A stretch of DNA of 64,000 bases from Gnetum montanum (GCA_015680685.1 MNCI01004849.1:62001-126000); one strand, 5' to 3'; counted from the first letter of the stretch, positions 34,550-46,230 are shown. Made by a program: numbers and translations. Notes: generated by a model not told the origin, from the letters alone.

Positions 34550-36465
34550 TGAAACATCCCAAAATTTGAAGGCATGGTTGCTTCATCAAGCCTTTGCAAT
34601 TTGTGCAACGTTACAATAGTTCTTTAGGAGATGGATGCTCTGATTTTAGACTGTCCAGTTTGGCAAGTTTTCTAAGTCAAGAAGTCTTGCTATGCTACGC
34701 CATGTAGCGTAGCAAACTTAAAAAGACATTTGCAGAAGCATAGTTCTACGCTATGCTACACTATGTAGTGTAGCATAGTTCTACGCTATCCTACACTATG
34801 TAGTGTAGCATAGTGTAGCAAAAGCTAGATGATCAGCCCCTTCACCCAACTTCAAGTCCTTTGGCAATGTCTCCTTCCATCAGAAAGTGGCGAACTTGGC
34901 AAAATCAAGTCATGTTTGCTACTACTTTACACTAAGCTACAAGGCATAGTGAGGCGTAGCAATTCTATGGAAGTGACAGAAGGCATCTCAAAGGGCAGGA
35001 TTAGCAAGTTCACAAGTTTTGCAATGAAAAAGACAAAGTCTATAGATTGGTGACATTTTTGCGACTAAGGAAAGCTGCTACACTATCATACACTACATAG
35101 CATAGCATAGCGTAGCAAATCTGGAACCAACAGTCACAACACTGCGAAGGTTCCCAACACATGTAGTGGGACACAACACAGAGTTTTTGCTTCAAACTGA
35201 TGATTATGCTAGCTACAAGGCATAGTGAGGCATAGCAATTATATGGAAGTGACAGAAGGCATCTCAAAGGGCAGGATCAGCAAGTTCACAAGTTTCGTAG
35301 TGGAAAAGACAAAGTCTGCAGATTGGCAACGTTTTTGCAACTAAGGACAGCTGCTACACTATGATACGCTACATAGCATAGCATAGCGTAGCAAATCTTC
35401 AACCAACAGTCACAACACTGTGAAGGTTCCCAACACATGTAGTGGGACACAACGTAGAGTTTTTGCTTCAAACTAATGATTATGCTACACTACACTGCGT
35501 AGCGTAGCACAGTGTGACAAGATGCCACACTACGCCAAACATGCTACACTACAAAGCATGGCAAGGCATGGTAAGTGGTTATGTGACATTAATGCACCTC
35601 ACCTAATTGCACTGTTGCTTTCATAGTGTAATTATGACATGGTAGGTTTGTAATTACAGCGTGGTAGGCTTGCTCAATGGTCATGCAACCACATGCAGCA
35701 TAGACAGGTCAGCATAGGCCCAAGGCATGTGGCATTCAAACTGCATCTTTTGCGTGCCCTTGGTCCTATAAATACCCAAATGAGCAATGCTTACACTCTA
35801 GGTTCTCTCTCTAGCTTCTGGCTTCTGGCACTCGGACTCTCTTTTTGCACTTTCGATTCCGGTTCTCTCAGCAGTCTAGTTGGCTAACGATTTTGTTGGC
35901 TGACAAGCAAGCAAGATAGCACCATAACCTTGAGCATTGTAAGCTTCCTATTTTGACACTGTAAATAGTTAGAATTCTTATTTGACATTTTGTTCTACTC
36001 TTTCCTACCACCTTGGTAGCATTTCGCATTGTTAACACCTGAGTCCGCATTCAAGCACACAATCGTCTTGTGCTACACTTCTTGGTTACCCTTGGGATCT
36101 CTACACTTCCTAACGTTGTGCAACTGATTGTATCCATCTTGACATAGTGAAGTTGTAGCTCTAAAGTGGTGCATTTTTCTAACTGCATTTTACATTATGC
36201 CCTATTTACTATTTCATTTTACATTGTCTTCCTATTTTTTAAAAATTTTAAGCATTACTTCACGCTATCAGTTCCGTTTTCAAATAACACATTGCAAAAG
36301 GTTATATAGAAACCAACTAAGTCCCTATCTGATCGACCAAACCATTTAGGGCACCCCATTTCTATTCCATCTAGCACAACCCTCCCATGGAAACGGGGTC
36401 GAGACTTTCAACGACCGATGGCCCATCGGCATTTTTTCCAGCCGTTGACGTTTTCGGTCGCTACA
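34550..36465 (+). repeat. 3' LTR of element C
   Basis: TGAAACATCC to GGTCGCTACA, followed by the target duplicate AAGCC. It contains long palindromic tracts (34690-34822, repeats of CTACACTATGTAGTGTAGCA), a 276-bp direct duplication (34936-35211 and 35212-35487, starting GCTACAAGGCATAGTGAGG) and TATAAATA at 35767-35774. The 5' LTR has neither the long tract nor the duplication. Confidence 0.93.
34690..34822. promoter_or_regulatory. Extended palindromic tract in the C 3' LTR
   Basis: Contains two near-identical copies of a perfect or near-perfect palindrome of the form CTACACTATGTAGTGTAG with flanks ATAGTTCTACGCTATNCTA. In the 5' LTR about 130 bases are missing between palindrome arms, as expected from slippage across a hairpin. 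Confidence 0.75.
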
Positions 36466-39400
36466 AAGCCCTCTCCCTTTGTTTTCATGCTAGTGAACAT
36501 GGAAAAGATGGGGTTCAACATGGAGAACCATGATTCAAGTCAAAATAGGATCAAACATGGTCAAACAAGCAACTAGAACCTAGAACTAGGAGTTGTGCAT
36601 CCCCTAGCTTCATTTTGAGGTAGTTTGAGCTAGTTTTGGGTGTTAAAACATGTTGAAATGGCTTCCTTCTATTTTTTCACATTAAGTACAATAACCTCAA
36701 TGTGGAGAGATGGGGGGAACACTTTTTTGTAGATTCAATATGGTTCAAAAGCACATTGACCAAGTTCCTAGGCCCCTAGGGCTATATAGATCATGATTCT
36801 ATAAGTTTTTGGTTGATTTTAAGCATGTTTGAAAGCTATTTTAGGGCTTCTAAGATCTTTCACCCATATTCCCATACTAGGGAAGTTCCTCTATCATGGA
36901 AGATAGGGGGAATGGATTTTCAAGGTTAAAATTAGGTCAAATAAGCAAAATCTTAAGGCTACGATGTTATGGGCTTCTTTGGCATAGATCTTTGGCTTTT
37001 GGAATAGTCATCTTTCCATGAAAATTGGAAAAGTAGCTTTTTCCCCCTATTTCCACATTGCCTAGCATGAAATGAACCTTCTCCAATGTGGATAAAATAA
37101 GAATCCTAGATCTAGGAAAATATGAGTTGCAATCGATTGTGCATGTCAACTTATGGAGTTGTAAAGGCCAAGGGTTAGGGTTTCATGTCAAAATGTGGTA
37201 ATTTTGAGTACTTTTAAGTGTTTTTTTTTACTTCTCCCATTTTTTCCATGCTAGGGCTAGGGAGCTTAGTGTGGAAGACTAGGAGAAACCACTTTTTGGC
37301 CATCTGGAATTAATTTTCTAATGTTTTAAGGCTCAAATAACTACTAACATGGTTCTAGAGTGCATTTAAGGTCATTTGATGTTATTCTGAGGCGTTTATG
37401 GGTCCCAAATGAGTTCCCCTTCTTTTCCATGTTGGGTAGTATGGAGGAAGGAATCCCAAACATGGAAGAACCATACATCTCATATCTGGGCTAGTTTTGG
37501 GCTTAATTAATTTTGCATGTGTGCCTCTAGAGTTGCAGGGGTTGAGGACTAGGATTTGAGGTCAAGTTTAACCAATTTGGAGCTTTCCTAGATGTTTTAT
37601 AAGCTTCCACCTATTTTCCATGTTGGGAATAGTATTCTTAGTGTGGAAGACTAGGGGAGTAGCTTTTTCACTTTCTATAGTAAATTTTGCACAATTTGAG
37701 AACTCTAGAAGATGTAAAACTAGTCTTAGGGCTTATGTAAAGATGCAAGATGTTTGTTCAAGATATTTAAAAGCTATTTTAAAGTTTTCCAAAATTTTTA
37801 CTTTTCTTCCACATTGGTTAGCATGGAAGAGGGATTCTTCAATGTGGAGGAACTAGGAAACCCTAATTTTTTCCATTTTATAATGTTTTTGGCTATGCAT
37901 GCAGGCTTCAAGGTTGCTAGTATCAACTACTGATACCTGATGTTAAAATTTGGTTATTTCAAGGGTTATTTGTAGATTTTTGGCTTTCCCCATTTTTTTC
38001 CACATTGGAGCTTCCATGCTCAATGTGGAAGATTGGGGGAAGGATTTTGTGGCCACTTATGGTAAATTTTGGAGGATTGAAGTGTTCTAGGATGAGTAGA
38101 CATGATCCTAGAACATAGACTAGGCTTTCTAGCATTCATTTAAGGTCTCTAAGAGTACCTGTGAAATCCCCCTAATGTTCCCCTCTTTCTTCCACACTAG
38201 CCATCATGAAAGATATGGCTTCCAGCATTGAGGAATCAAGTGACTCTATGTTTTTGCTATTTTTAAAAATTTTGGCTATGCATGAGTATCTACAAGTTTG
38301 CTGGTGTTGGCTATCAATGTCTATTGTTAAAATTTTGTTATTTTTAGGGTTTTAAGAGGGTTTTTGGACTTTCCTCCTTTCATCTAGTCTATGGCTAGGA
38401 TTCTTAGTGTGGGAAGGATCCCCTCAATGTGGAGAACTAGGAGAAGACAAGTTTTGATCATTTCAAGTGACTTCTAGAAGTCTGGTGGCTTCTGAAAGGT
38501 TTAGGTTGCCTCTGAAAGTTAAACTACATGAAAACTTTAATAGTTTTAACTTACCCCCTTCCATCCACATTGTCATTGAAATTCTTAGCATGGAGGAGGT
38601 TCTCCCTAGCATGGGAGAACCAAAAGGGATTGATTTTTGCTAATTTTTATAGTCTAGTGGAATCTGAAAGGGCTGTAAAGGTTCTAGTGTTAGGTATAAG
38701 GTAATTTGAGGTTTTTTTCCCATTCTTGGGATTTTCCACTAAATTTCCTAGTTAATCCCCATAGTTTTCAACATTAGAAAGCATGGAAAAGATCTCCCCT
38801 AGCATGTAAGAACTAGGAAAGTTAGATCTAGGCTAGTTCAACACTCAATTAATCATGCATGTTAGTCTTTGAGGTTTCCAGTGTTGATGGTCAATACTAG
38901 TTGTCAAGATCCAATAGTTTGGAGGCTCATGAGTGCCTCATGTAGTTTCCTCCATTTCTTCCATGATAGGCATGATGGCCCCAGCATGTATGAGAGGGGG
39001 ATGATAGTTTTATGCCATAATTAACTAATTTTGAGGCATTCAAAAGCTCTAGAGGGTTTCAACGGGGTCTAGGTATCACTAGGTTTTGAGAAATGGTTAC
39101 TAGGTAGTTAATTTAAGTCATTTTTAACTTCCTCCCATCTATCCACACTAGGGATGAGATTCGCAATGTGGATGAATCTTTCCCTAGCATGGAAACACCA
39201 AATTCCAAGGTTTCAACCAATTTTTACTAGGTTTCGTGAGGTTTCAAGACTACCAAGTGTGCTTGGAGGGGTTCTAGGTCATGTGGGGTCCACTTCAAAG
39301 TCAAACTTGGGCTAAATGGATGTTTGGAAATAATAATGGGTGTTATCCATCTTTCATCCATGCTAGGCACTATTTCCCTAATGTGGAAACCCAAATTATC

Positions 39401-39940
39401 TAGATTTGTCCATGTTCCATCCCTTTTGGAAGTGTGGGGTTGAAAAAAGGTAGGTTTTGATTATTAAAATGGAAAAATTGTTATGTTTTAATGGTTTTAT
39501 GGAGTGGAAGCTATGTATTCATGTTGGGTATGATATCCTCAGCATGGATGCATGGGAATTAATGTTTGGGTATTTTTCTAAGTGCAAAATGTGCTCAAAA
39601 CTCATCGTTGATGCAATTTTAGGTAAGAGTCAAGGCATATGATGGGGCCCACAATCCAAAAATTTAAAATTTTGAATTTTAAGCTTAACTCCCACCAATC
39701 TCAATTTGGAAGAGACTTTCCCCTCCTTGGACTTTAGTGCACTTGAAGTTATGATGCACTAAATGGGAAACTGGAGTTTAGAGATGGGCAACTAGGTTTA
39801 GATGTATTTTAATGCCAAATTTCACATGTTTTCTATAACAATTGTCATTCTTGCAAATTGAACATTTGAAGAGAGCTTTGTCAAAGATTTGTGTGGTAGA
39901 AGCAACCTATCCTTAGTGTGGAAGCCTTCCATCTTCCTTT
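36466..39940 (-). repeat. ~190-bp degenerate tandem array of element B, part 2
   Basis: Three and a half kilobases with no protein-like frame. A block consisting of a TTTTCCACATTGG/TTCCATGCTAGG half, 5-30 bases, and a CTTAGTGTGGAAGA/CTAGCATGGAAGA half (imperfect inverted repeat) recurs near 36485, 36670, 36865, 37050, 37240, 37420, 37610, 37810, 37995, 38190, 38380, 38570, 38765, 38955, 39140, 39355 and 39525. That is about 17 units with mean spacing close to 190. Between blocks the sequence is too diverged to align by eye. It continues into 47241 after element E and corresponds to 1-960 of element A. Confidence 0.78.
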
Positions 39941-40050
39941 TGAAACACCAAAAAATTTCAGGTCTCGATGCTACTGGGTAGCGTAGCACCTTGCTATGGT
40001 GTAGCATAGCAACTTGCTATGCTGCGTAGCATAGCATAGCATAGCACTCT

Positions 40051-40130
40051 GTTATGTGCTATTATGCCCTATTACATGCTATTACATTGTGTTACTCATT
40101 GTTATGTGTTGTTACACCTTGTTACCCACC
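40051..40130 (+). promoter_or_regulatory. Exact 10-bp periodic RTTAY array, E 5' LTR
   Basis: Eight consecutive 10-mers each beginning RTTAY (GTTATGTGCT, ATTATGCCCT, ATTACATGCT, ATTACATTGT and so on). One unit per helical turn, about 50 bases upstream of the TATA box. The 3' LTR carries the same register at 46484-46563. Confidence 0.8.
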
Positions 40131-40177
40131 GCATTTCCACATGACACCTAATCTACATTTTGGGCTAACCCTAGCCC

Positions 40178-40185
40178 TATAAATA
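40178..40185 (+). promoter_or_regulatory. TATA box, element E 5' LTR
   Basis: TATAAATACCTCTGCGACCCC context, identical to the 3' LTR copy at 46611-46618. Confidence 0.75.
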
Positions 40186-41049
40186 CCTCTGCGACCCCTT
40201 TTTTTGGGAGGAGAGGAGAAGAGGAGGAGGCTTCCATTTTTCTTCACCAGTAAGGAATTTGGAATTTTAGCATCTTAATGCTTAGCTCCATGGGTGAATG
40301 AGACCCAGAGCACACCACACCGACAGAGGAACAGAACTACATCACACGATACACTATGACTACCGACCTAGGAGGCACAGTTTGTCATAGTGAGCACTAG
40401 ATTTCATAGCCCAGCATCATTGAGGCTGTGATTCCACTCCTACTATGCCTATTGTATACTTTGTATACTTGTACCCCTTTGTCTGGGGTAGTGCATCTTT
40501 CTATTCAAACTCTATTTCTTTCTGATTACAGCATTTATTTTTTTGGCATTGTTAGGCATCAAATCATGTTCACTGTCCCATTACACACTTTAGCATGTTT
40601 CTACTACTGTGCACATTACATTTTCTTTTATTGTTTGCAAAATGGTTATTGTACACTGATTAAGTCATTGTCTAATCAATTAGACCGTTCAGGGCACCCT
40701 GAATCCATTTTCTCTAGCATGGCCCTCATGTGGATCTAGGGTTAAACTGTTCACCTAGCAACCTCTTGATGTTTCCAGCCATCGACATTTTTGGTCACTA
40801 TAGTTTTTAGCACTAGAAGGAGGACCTATTTTTCTGCATTTTCACACTTGGTTTTTTTTCTACATTTTCATACTTGGCCTTCTTTTTTTGCATTTTCATA
40901 CTTAGCATTTTTTTTCTGAATTGTTGCACTTAGCCATTTTCTATATTTCTGTACTTGGCCATTTCCCTACTATTGATAGACTTAGTCATTTTTCTGTTAT
41001 TTTTAGATTTAGCCATTTTTTGCAAATAGAAACTCTCACAACCTGATCT

Positions 41050-42714
41050 ATGAATATGAATCCAAGTCAACCTTCCACATTGGTGTCTAACACATTTGAT
41101 ACCACAATCCAGCCAAAGCATGCCACGTTAAGCCATGAACAATATAATTTTATTTGTGCCAAAATCCAAGTAGGACTACCAGTGGATTACCTCGATTTAG
41201 AGGCAAAACAAGACTATGAACAAGTCCACTAGAATAGATGGAAGTATAACCCCTCTTTGTTTGACATAATCCCACTCACGAGGCCCTACCACCAATTGTT
41301 GTCGCAACTCATCCGTGAAAATAAGCATGATGTAGGGACAACCTACGAGGAAGCCTCACAGAGGGAGGAAGATGAGTTTGAGGCCTGCTCTGAACACGAG
41401 AGCCACCTCCACACCATCTTCCAACAACCACTCCCTAGTATAGCCCCTCCTCTATTTGGTCCATCCATCTCCTCCAGGATAGTGACCATGCCAATTTAGC
41501 CTTCCTCGTAAGAAACTAAGGCATTCACCTAATACTATGCTCATATAGGGGCTACCTCCCAGCCCCAAATAACTATGGCATCCTACATCCTGCCTGTCTC
41601 ATTGTTGTCTGCAGTGTCCATCCAACCCACCCATGTGTGGCCCACTCCAATCACCACACCCATCGCTCAGCCATTACATTAGCAATCATCCGCTATGACG
41701 TTAAACTGGCAACAACTATTAGCTATGATGTTAAATTGGCAAACTCCAAAACTAACAATTCTACCCTATGCTATGCAACCAACCCAAGCCTAGCCAATGT
41801 AACCAACTAGCACATCCCTAGGCTTGGATCAAGAATTTTGGCTAATACAAATCTTGATGGAGGAGATCAACTAACTTAAGGTTGTCTCCTCTGACACCAT
41901 TAAGGTGGTGGACTTCTACCAAGATGATCCCATAAGTCCTATAGTAACACCTCTAACTCTCCCAATTGGGGCATAACTACCTCAATTTACCAAGTACAAC
42001 AATGAAGGGGACCCCAATGCACACTTGGTCACATTTCAATCTAAATGCCTACTCCATCAAGCTTGGCCACACACTATCATGTGCATGTTCACCATGTCAT
42101 CCACTGGAAAGGCCTTGGACTGGTATCATGCACTACCCAAGGCCTCAATCTCCTCTTCGAAGGATCTCATAACCAAGTTTGTGACATGCTTCAGGTACAA
42201 CCTAAAGCCTGAAGCAATGCTTGACCAGCTGATGCAAGTTAAACAGGGGCCTCTAGAGCCCATGCCAAAATTCCTCCAATGTTGGAATGTTGCATTGAAT
42301 GAAATGCATGAACCCTTAGTGGAGACACATCTACAGGACATCTTTAAAGATGCAGTAAATGAATTTATTAAGTCAAAACTGTATCATCTAGCCCCAAAGT
42401 CTCTTAGCCAAGTCTTTGCCCAAACAAAAAGCATAGAGGAAGAAACACAAGCTAGCAATGATCTAGCCTATGTGGCCTATAGAAACCAACATGCTTACAA
42501 GAAAAACACAACAGTGATAATAGTAGCCACAAGGACAAGCATAAAAGCAACCAATCGGGGCCCGATAGCTAAGCAGCCCAAGGCCCCAACTAACAAAATC
42601 ACCAATTCTGGAACCAACTCACCTACATTGATAGGGGCTACCCCAAGACCCAACTTCAGTGCAAGGACCATTCAAAGTATACACCACTACCGGTGCAACT
42701 TTCTAAACTATTAG
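41050..42714 (+). pseudogene. gag: gag of element E
   Basis: One frame from MNMNPSQPSTL to FLNY with several TAG/TAA stops. The N-terminal region contains FDIIPLTRPYHQLLSQL, then a Pro-rich stretch. The Gag core parallels element C: VVDFYQDDPISP, LPQFTKYNNEGDPNAHL, GKALDWYHALPKAS, KFVTCFRYNLKPEAMLDQLMQVKQ, SKLYHLAPKSLSQVF. Two copies of the 3'-type motif unit are embedded in frame at 41688-41752 (AMTLNWQQ, AMMLNWQ), apparently inserted into coding sequence. Confidence 0.85.
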
Positions 42715-43685
42715 AGAAACTCTTGAAAGCTGGGAAAATCCAACACAAACATGTATCAGAACTTACCCACCAAAAACATGATAGGTATTGCGAACTACTA
42801 AGGAACCCTGCTTTAGTAGTACCAAATGAGCCCCCAGTTCCACAACACTTCAAGCTAGACCAATACTATCATTACCACCAATTGGCTAGTCATAGTACAA
42901 ATAACTATCATGCTTTGTAGGATGACCTACAAAGAATGATAGAACATGGCCAACTGGTGATCAACACGGTGAGTCAATCCAACATAGATGATTCCTCCTA
43001 TGTCATAAATTCCATTAGCATAGGCGGTAAGTCTAAACCTATGCAACAACCTTTTGTGATCTGTGTGCCTCCTAGCAAGGCAAGGATTTCCCCCACCTCC
43101 ACCTCCATAAGCAAGAGGTCTCCCTTTGTTATCAAAGTGCCACCTCGAGCACCCACAACACCCTTTGTGGTCAAACTTCCATAGCAACCATTCGCTAAGA
43201 TGTTAAACTGGCATCATGCAACAAAAACCACTAGGAAACCTTTTGTTATCAAGGTGCCACAATGAGTTGATCACACAACAACTCCACCGAAGCCACCCTT
43301 TATCATAAGGGTGGCACAATGTGTTGGCCCATCACCTACCCAAAACCCAATTATGGGCAACATCTCAATCCCTCCTCCTTCAAGGGTTAACTCCACTATC
43401 AACCTAGGTAGACCCAGCAAATGGAAATGCAAGAGGAAAAATGAGCACCTTGCAAAATCCATGGCCGAAGAAAAGACCACAACTCTCATGGCTAAGCAAA
43501 CTAAGCTTAAGTCTCCTCTGCGAGAGATCTGTCTCTCAAGCCACATGGAGGAAGTCAAAGCCAACACAACAGCCAATGACAAGGAGTTCGTAGCCACACT
43601 AACCCAAGTGAAACAAGCACTCAAGAAAAAGAACACAACATTGAGCTTATACGACCTGGTCATGACTTCATTTGCTCATTACTAA
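42693..43685 (+). pseudogene. gag C-terminal and linker region of element E
   Basis: Continuation of the polyprotein in shifted frames: LLRNPALVVPNEPPVPQHFKLDQYYHYHQLASH (Cys/His positions partly lost relative to element C), DDSSYVINSISI, then a Pro/Lys-rich linker with several repeats of the phrase PFVIKVP. One more motif unit (ATGTTAAACTGGCA) interrupts it at 43200-43213. Confidence 0.7.
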
Positions 43686-44558
43686 GCATTGGCCAAGACA
43701 TTGGCCTCCATTCCTATTATGGAGGACATCCCTACAAATGAGGCATCCATCCATGCAACAATGCTGCCCCCTGCACCACAAGAAATGGGTTCAACAACCT
43801 TAACCTTTCATAATAATGTTGTCAAAGTCAACCTTAAACAAGGGAAGGTTACTACAGCTTGACTATCCATTAGCATTTGTGTTGGAAAATGTACCATCCG
43901 CAGGGTACATGTTGATGATGGTATAGCAACAAACATAGTATTGTACTTCATCATCGACAAGCTAGGCCTGGTAGATGAAATCAGGCCAACCAAAACCACA
44001 TGTCTAAAATCCTTCAATGGATCATGTGCCATAGTCAGGGGTACAATCAACTTAGCCTTTGTCGCAGGAGAGCAATTCCCCACTTATGCAAATTTCATTG
44101 TCATAGAAGAGATGCCAGGTTTCAACATGATTCTAGGCAAGCCTTGGCTAGCCCAACTACGTGCCATCTCCTCTCCCATCCATCAAGAAATCCACCTTCC
44201 ATATGAAGGTGTTCAAGTTATCATCCATGGTGATAATGCTTCATCTTCGACTATCCACAACGTAGACATGACAGAAGTTTTAGAAGACGAGTTTCTTGGT
44301 GGTACACCTATAACAACCAATGTAGCGCCTAAGGCTAAAATACCCGAACGAGTAGTTGAAGCCAATAGCCTCCCAAAGGATCCTAAGCCTTGCACACTCC
44401 CTAATCCATGCCTGGTTGGGAAGCAACTACATGACCAAGACTTTTCCTTGGCCCAAAATGCCGGTGCATGTCTACCCTTTGCCTCCACTTGCCATACATT
44501 TTTGACTTTTGTTTACATTGCACTAGCCTATGCATTTACATTTTTCCCGCTCACTTAG
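43686..44558 (+). pseudogene. pro: Aspartic protease region of element E
   Basis: Retropepsin-like: TIRRVHVDDGIATNIV with the catalytic Asp near 43912, DKLGLVDEIRPT, SFNGSCAIVRGTINLAF, GFNMILGKPWLAQLR. As in element C the active box is Asp-Asp-Gly. A long open tail follows to 44558. No RT follows. Confidence 0.85.
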
Positions 44559-44644
44559 ATCATGCATTTTTCTTTTTTTACACATTTGTCAACTTAGTTT
44601 ACACATTGCATTTGAAAAACATCAAACATAAAACTATAAAAACA

Positions 44645-44698
44645 CATGGCCCAAAAAGGCCTTAAACTAGCCTATGGCCTAGAATGGCCTAAAACTAT
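44645..44698 (+). repeat. Motif array, 5' type, element E
   Basis: GGCCCAAAAAGGCCTTAAAC, TAGCCTATGGCC and GGCCTAAAACTATCA: the kind found directly after protease in C at 24043-24362. Confidence 0.8.
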
Positions 44699-44865
44699 CA
44701 CTTTTTGCATTTCTTCCCTTTCATTCATACATTTTAACTTTGTTTATAGCAAATTTTTCTTTATGTTATTTTCTTGTTAGTTTATTTTTATAGGATTTTG
44801 TAGACACACAGCATGACTACATGTGTAATATCTCACCTTGTATAAGCAAGGTAAGCACCAGTCCA

Positions 44866-45115
44866 CTATGACTATAAACTAGCACAGATAGTCCACTATG
44901 ACTATAAACTGACACAGCTCGTCCTTGGGTCATGACATTAAATTGGCACAATAGCTCATCCATGGGTCATGATGTTAAACTAGCACAACATCCATTGTCC
45001 GCTATGACATTAAACTAGCATCTAACATTTTTCTAGGACTATAAACTAGCACATCACAGTCTGCCAGGACCTTAAACTAGGTCCATAGTTTGCCAAGACT
45101 TTAAACTGGCATGTA
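44866..45115 (+). repeat. Motif array, 3' type, element E
   Basis: About eight units of GTCCACTATGACTATAAACT, AGCACA and drifted versions (CGCTATGACATTAAACTAGC, TGCCAGGACCTTAAACT), the kind that follows the integrase stop in C at 33246-33491. Confidence 0.85.
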
Positions 45116-46230
45116 GCTAATCTAATCCAAACACATGCCATTGCCTTGGGAGAACTCATAGCATCATCACCTCCCACCATTCTGGTGATTCTTTTAGAGC
45201 ACTTTCCATTAGTGCGGCATTCAGAACACTTGCAGCATCATCACCTTGGCACCTTCACTAGTTTCCTAAGTACTTGCAACTAGCACAACATTTCACACTT
45301 TCACAGCATCTTCGCATCTAGCACTTGCAACATCTTCACATCTAGCATTTGCACTTGCATTTCATGCTTTGTGGTTTTCTTGTCCTCTCTAAGTTGTGTT
45401 TTTAGGATGAAGCTTTGAAGGCAGCCATGCAAAGGTGCATCAATCATAGCAACAAGTTATCATGTTGCTTTGATATGCATGATTGGACTAGTTGAGCCAC
45501 TCAAGAGTGCACATCCCCCTCATCCCTGTTACAGCCTATGTAGATCCACTCCTTTATCCCAATATCCTCTCATCTCCCCCCATACTCATGATTTCACATC
45601 CCTCAGATGCATACATACTATGACACACATGGCATTCCCTTCATATCAACTATAGAATCCATGGTTGATGTAACATAATTCATCCTATAGGGAACCTCTG
45701 CTACGTGGTAAAGGCCTAAGAGAATGTAACATGAATCATCCCTGGGAGGAAACATCTATCCTATAGATGCAATGTGATGTTTCAAAACAAATCCCATCTT
45801 CTTGATGGCCAACTTGCAGCTAACATTCAGCAGTAAGCCGAACCCAAAGAAGGCTCGCCTCACAAAAAAAATCAATGCTGCAACTTCGCAATTGGCCCAT
45901 CCTTGGATCAACTTTGACCCTTCCATGAGTACTTTGATGAAAGGTCAACGTTTCAAGGGGAAGCTACTTCATGCCATGGTCGCCATCGGCCTTGCTAAAT
46001 TTGCATCTTACATCATGATCCATTTTTTGCATTTCATTCCCACCATTTAAATTTCATCTCCCTAGCATTGCTTATACCCCTTCTCCCCTAACATAACCTT
46101 ATTCTGATAACACTCTTAAGCATGGTAAAATGACATTTGATTTTGTGCTAACAAATGATATTGGTAACATATATGCTATGGTGTTTTGTAATCCTTTGTT
46201 GACATCTTTCAGGCCACTCCTCTAGACATC
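45116..46230 (+). other. 3' spacer of element E
   Basis: Includes CTTGCAGCATC/CTAGCACTTG-like short repeats (45225-45365), the acceptor-like TTTTTAG-GATGAAG at 45405, and stretches resembling the element A spacer. No protein domain; the open stretch 45802-46050 is unassigned. Confidence 0.45.

Larger units (their letters stand above)
18050..36465 (+). mobile_element. Element C: 18.4-kb Tat-lineage retrotransposon with an antisense gene between PR and RT
   Basis: Full structure: 5' LTR, primer site, leader with three 164-bp repeats, gag-PR (20145-23955), motif array, antisense multi-exon ORF (28983-24538), motif array, RT-RNH-aRNH-IN (29741-33222), motif array, hairpin-overlapping polypurine tract, 3' LTR, flanked by AAGCC duplications (18045-18049 and 36466-36470). 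The dual RNase H puts it in the Tat lineage of plant Ty3/gypsy. In Tat elements known to me the antisense ORF lies downstream of pol; here it separates protease from RT. All frames carry stop codons. Confidence 0.93.
39941..40802 (+). repeat. 5' LTR of element E
   Basis: Starts TGAAACACCA and ends GGTCACTATA (consensus CTACA mutated). Palindromic tract 39965-40050, a 10-bp periodic tract 40051-40130, TATAAATA at 40178-40185, and a purine-rich GGGAGGAGAGGAGAAGAGG run just downstream of the TATA box. Confidence 0.9.

Noticed and set aside
36466-39940. Regularly spaced repeats as a CRISPR-like array.
   Set aside because: Units are long and highly diverged, spacers are not uniform unique segments, and the context is a plant retrotransposon.
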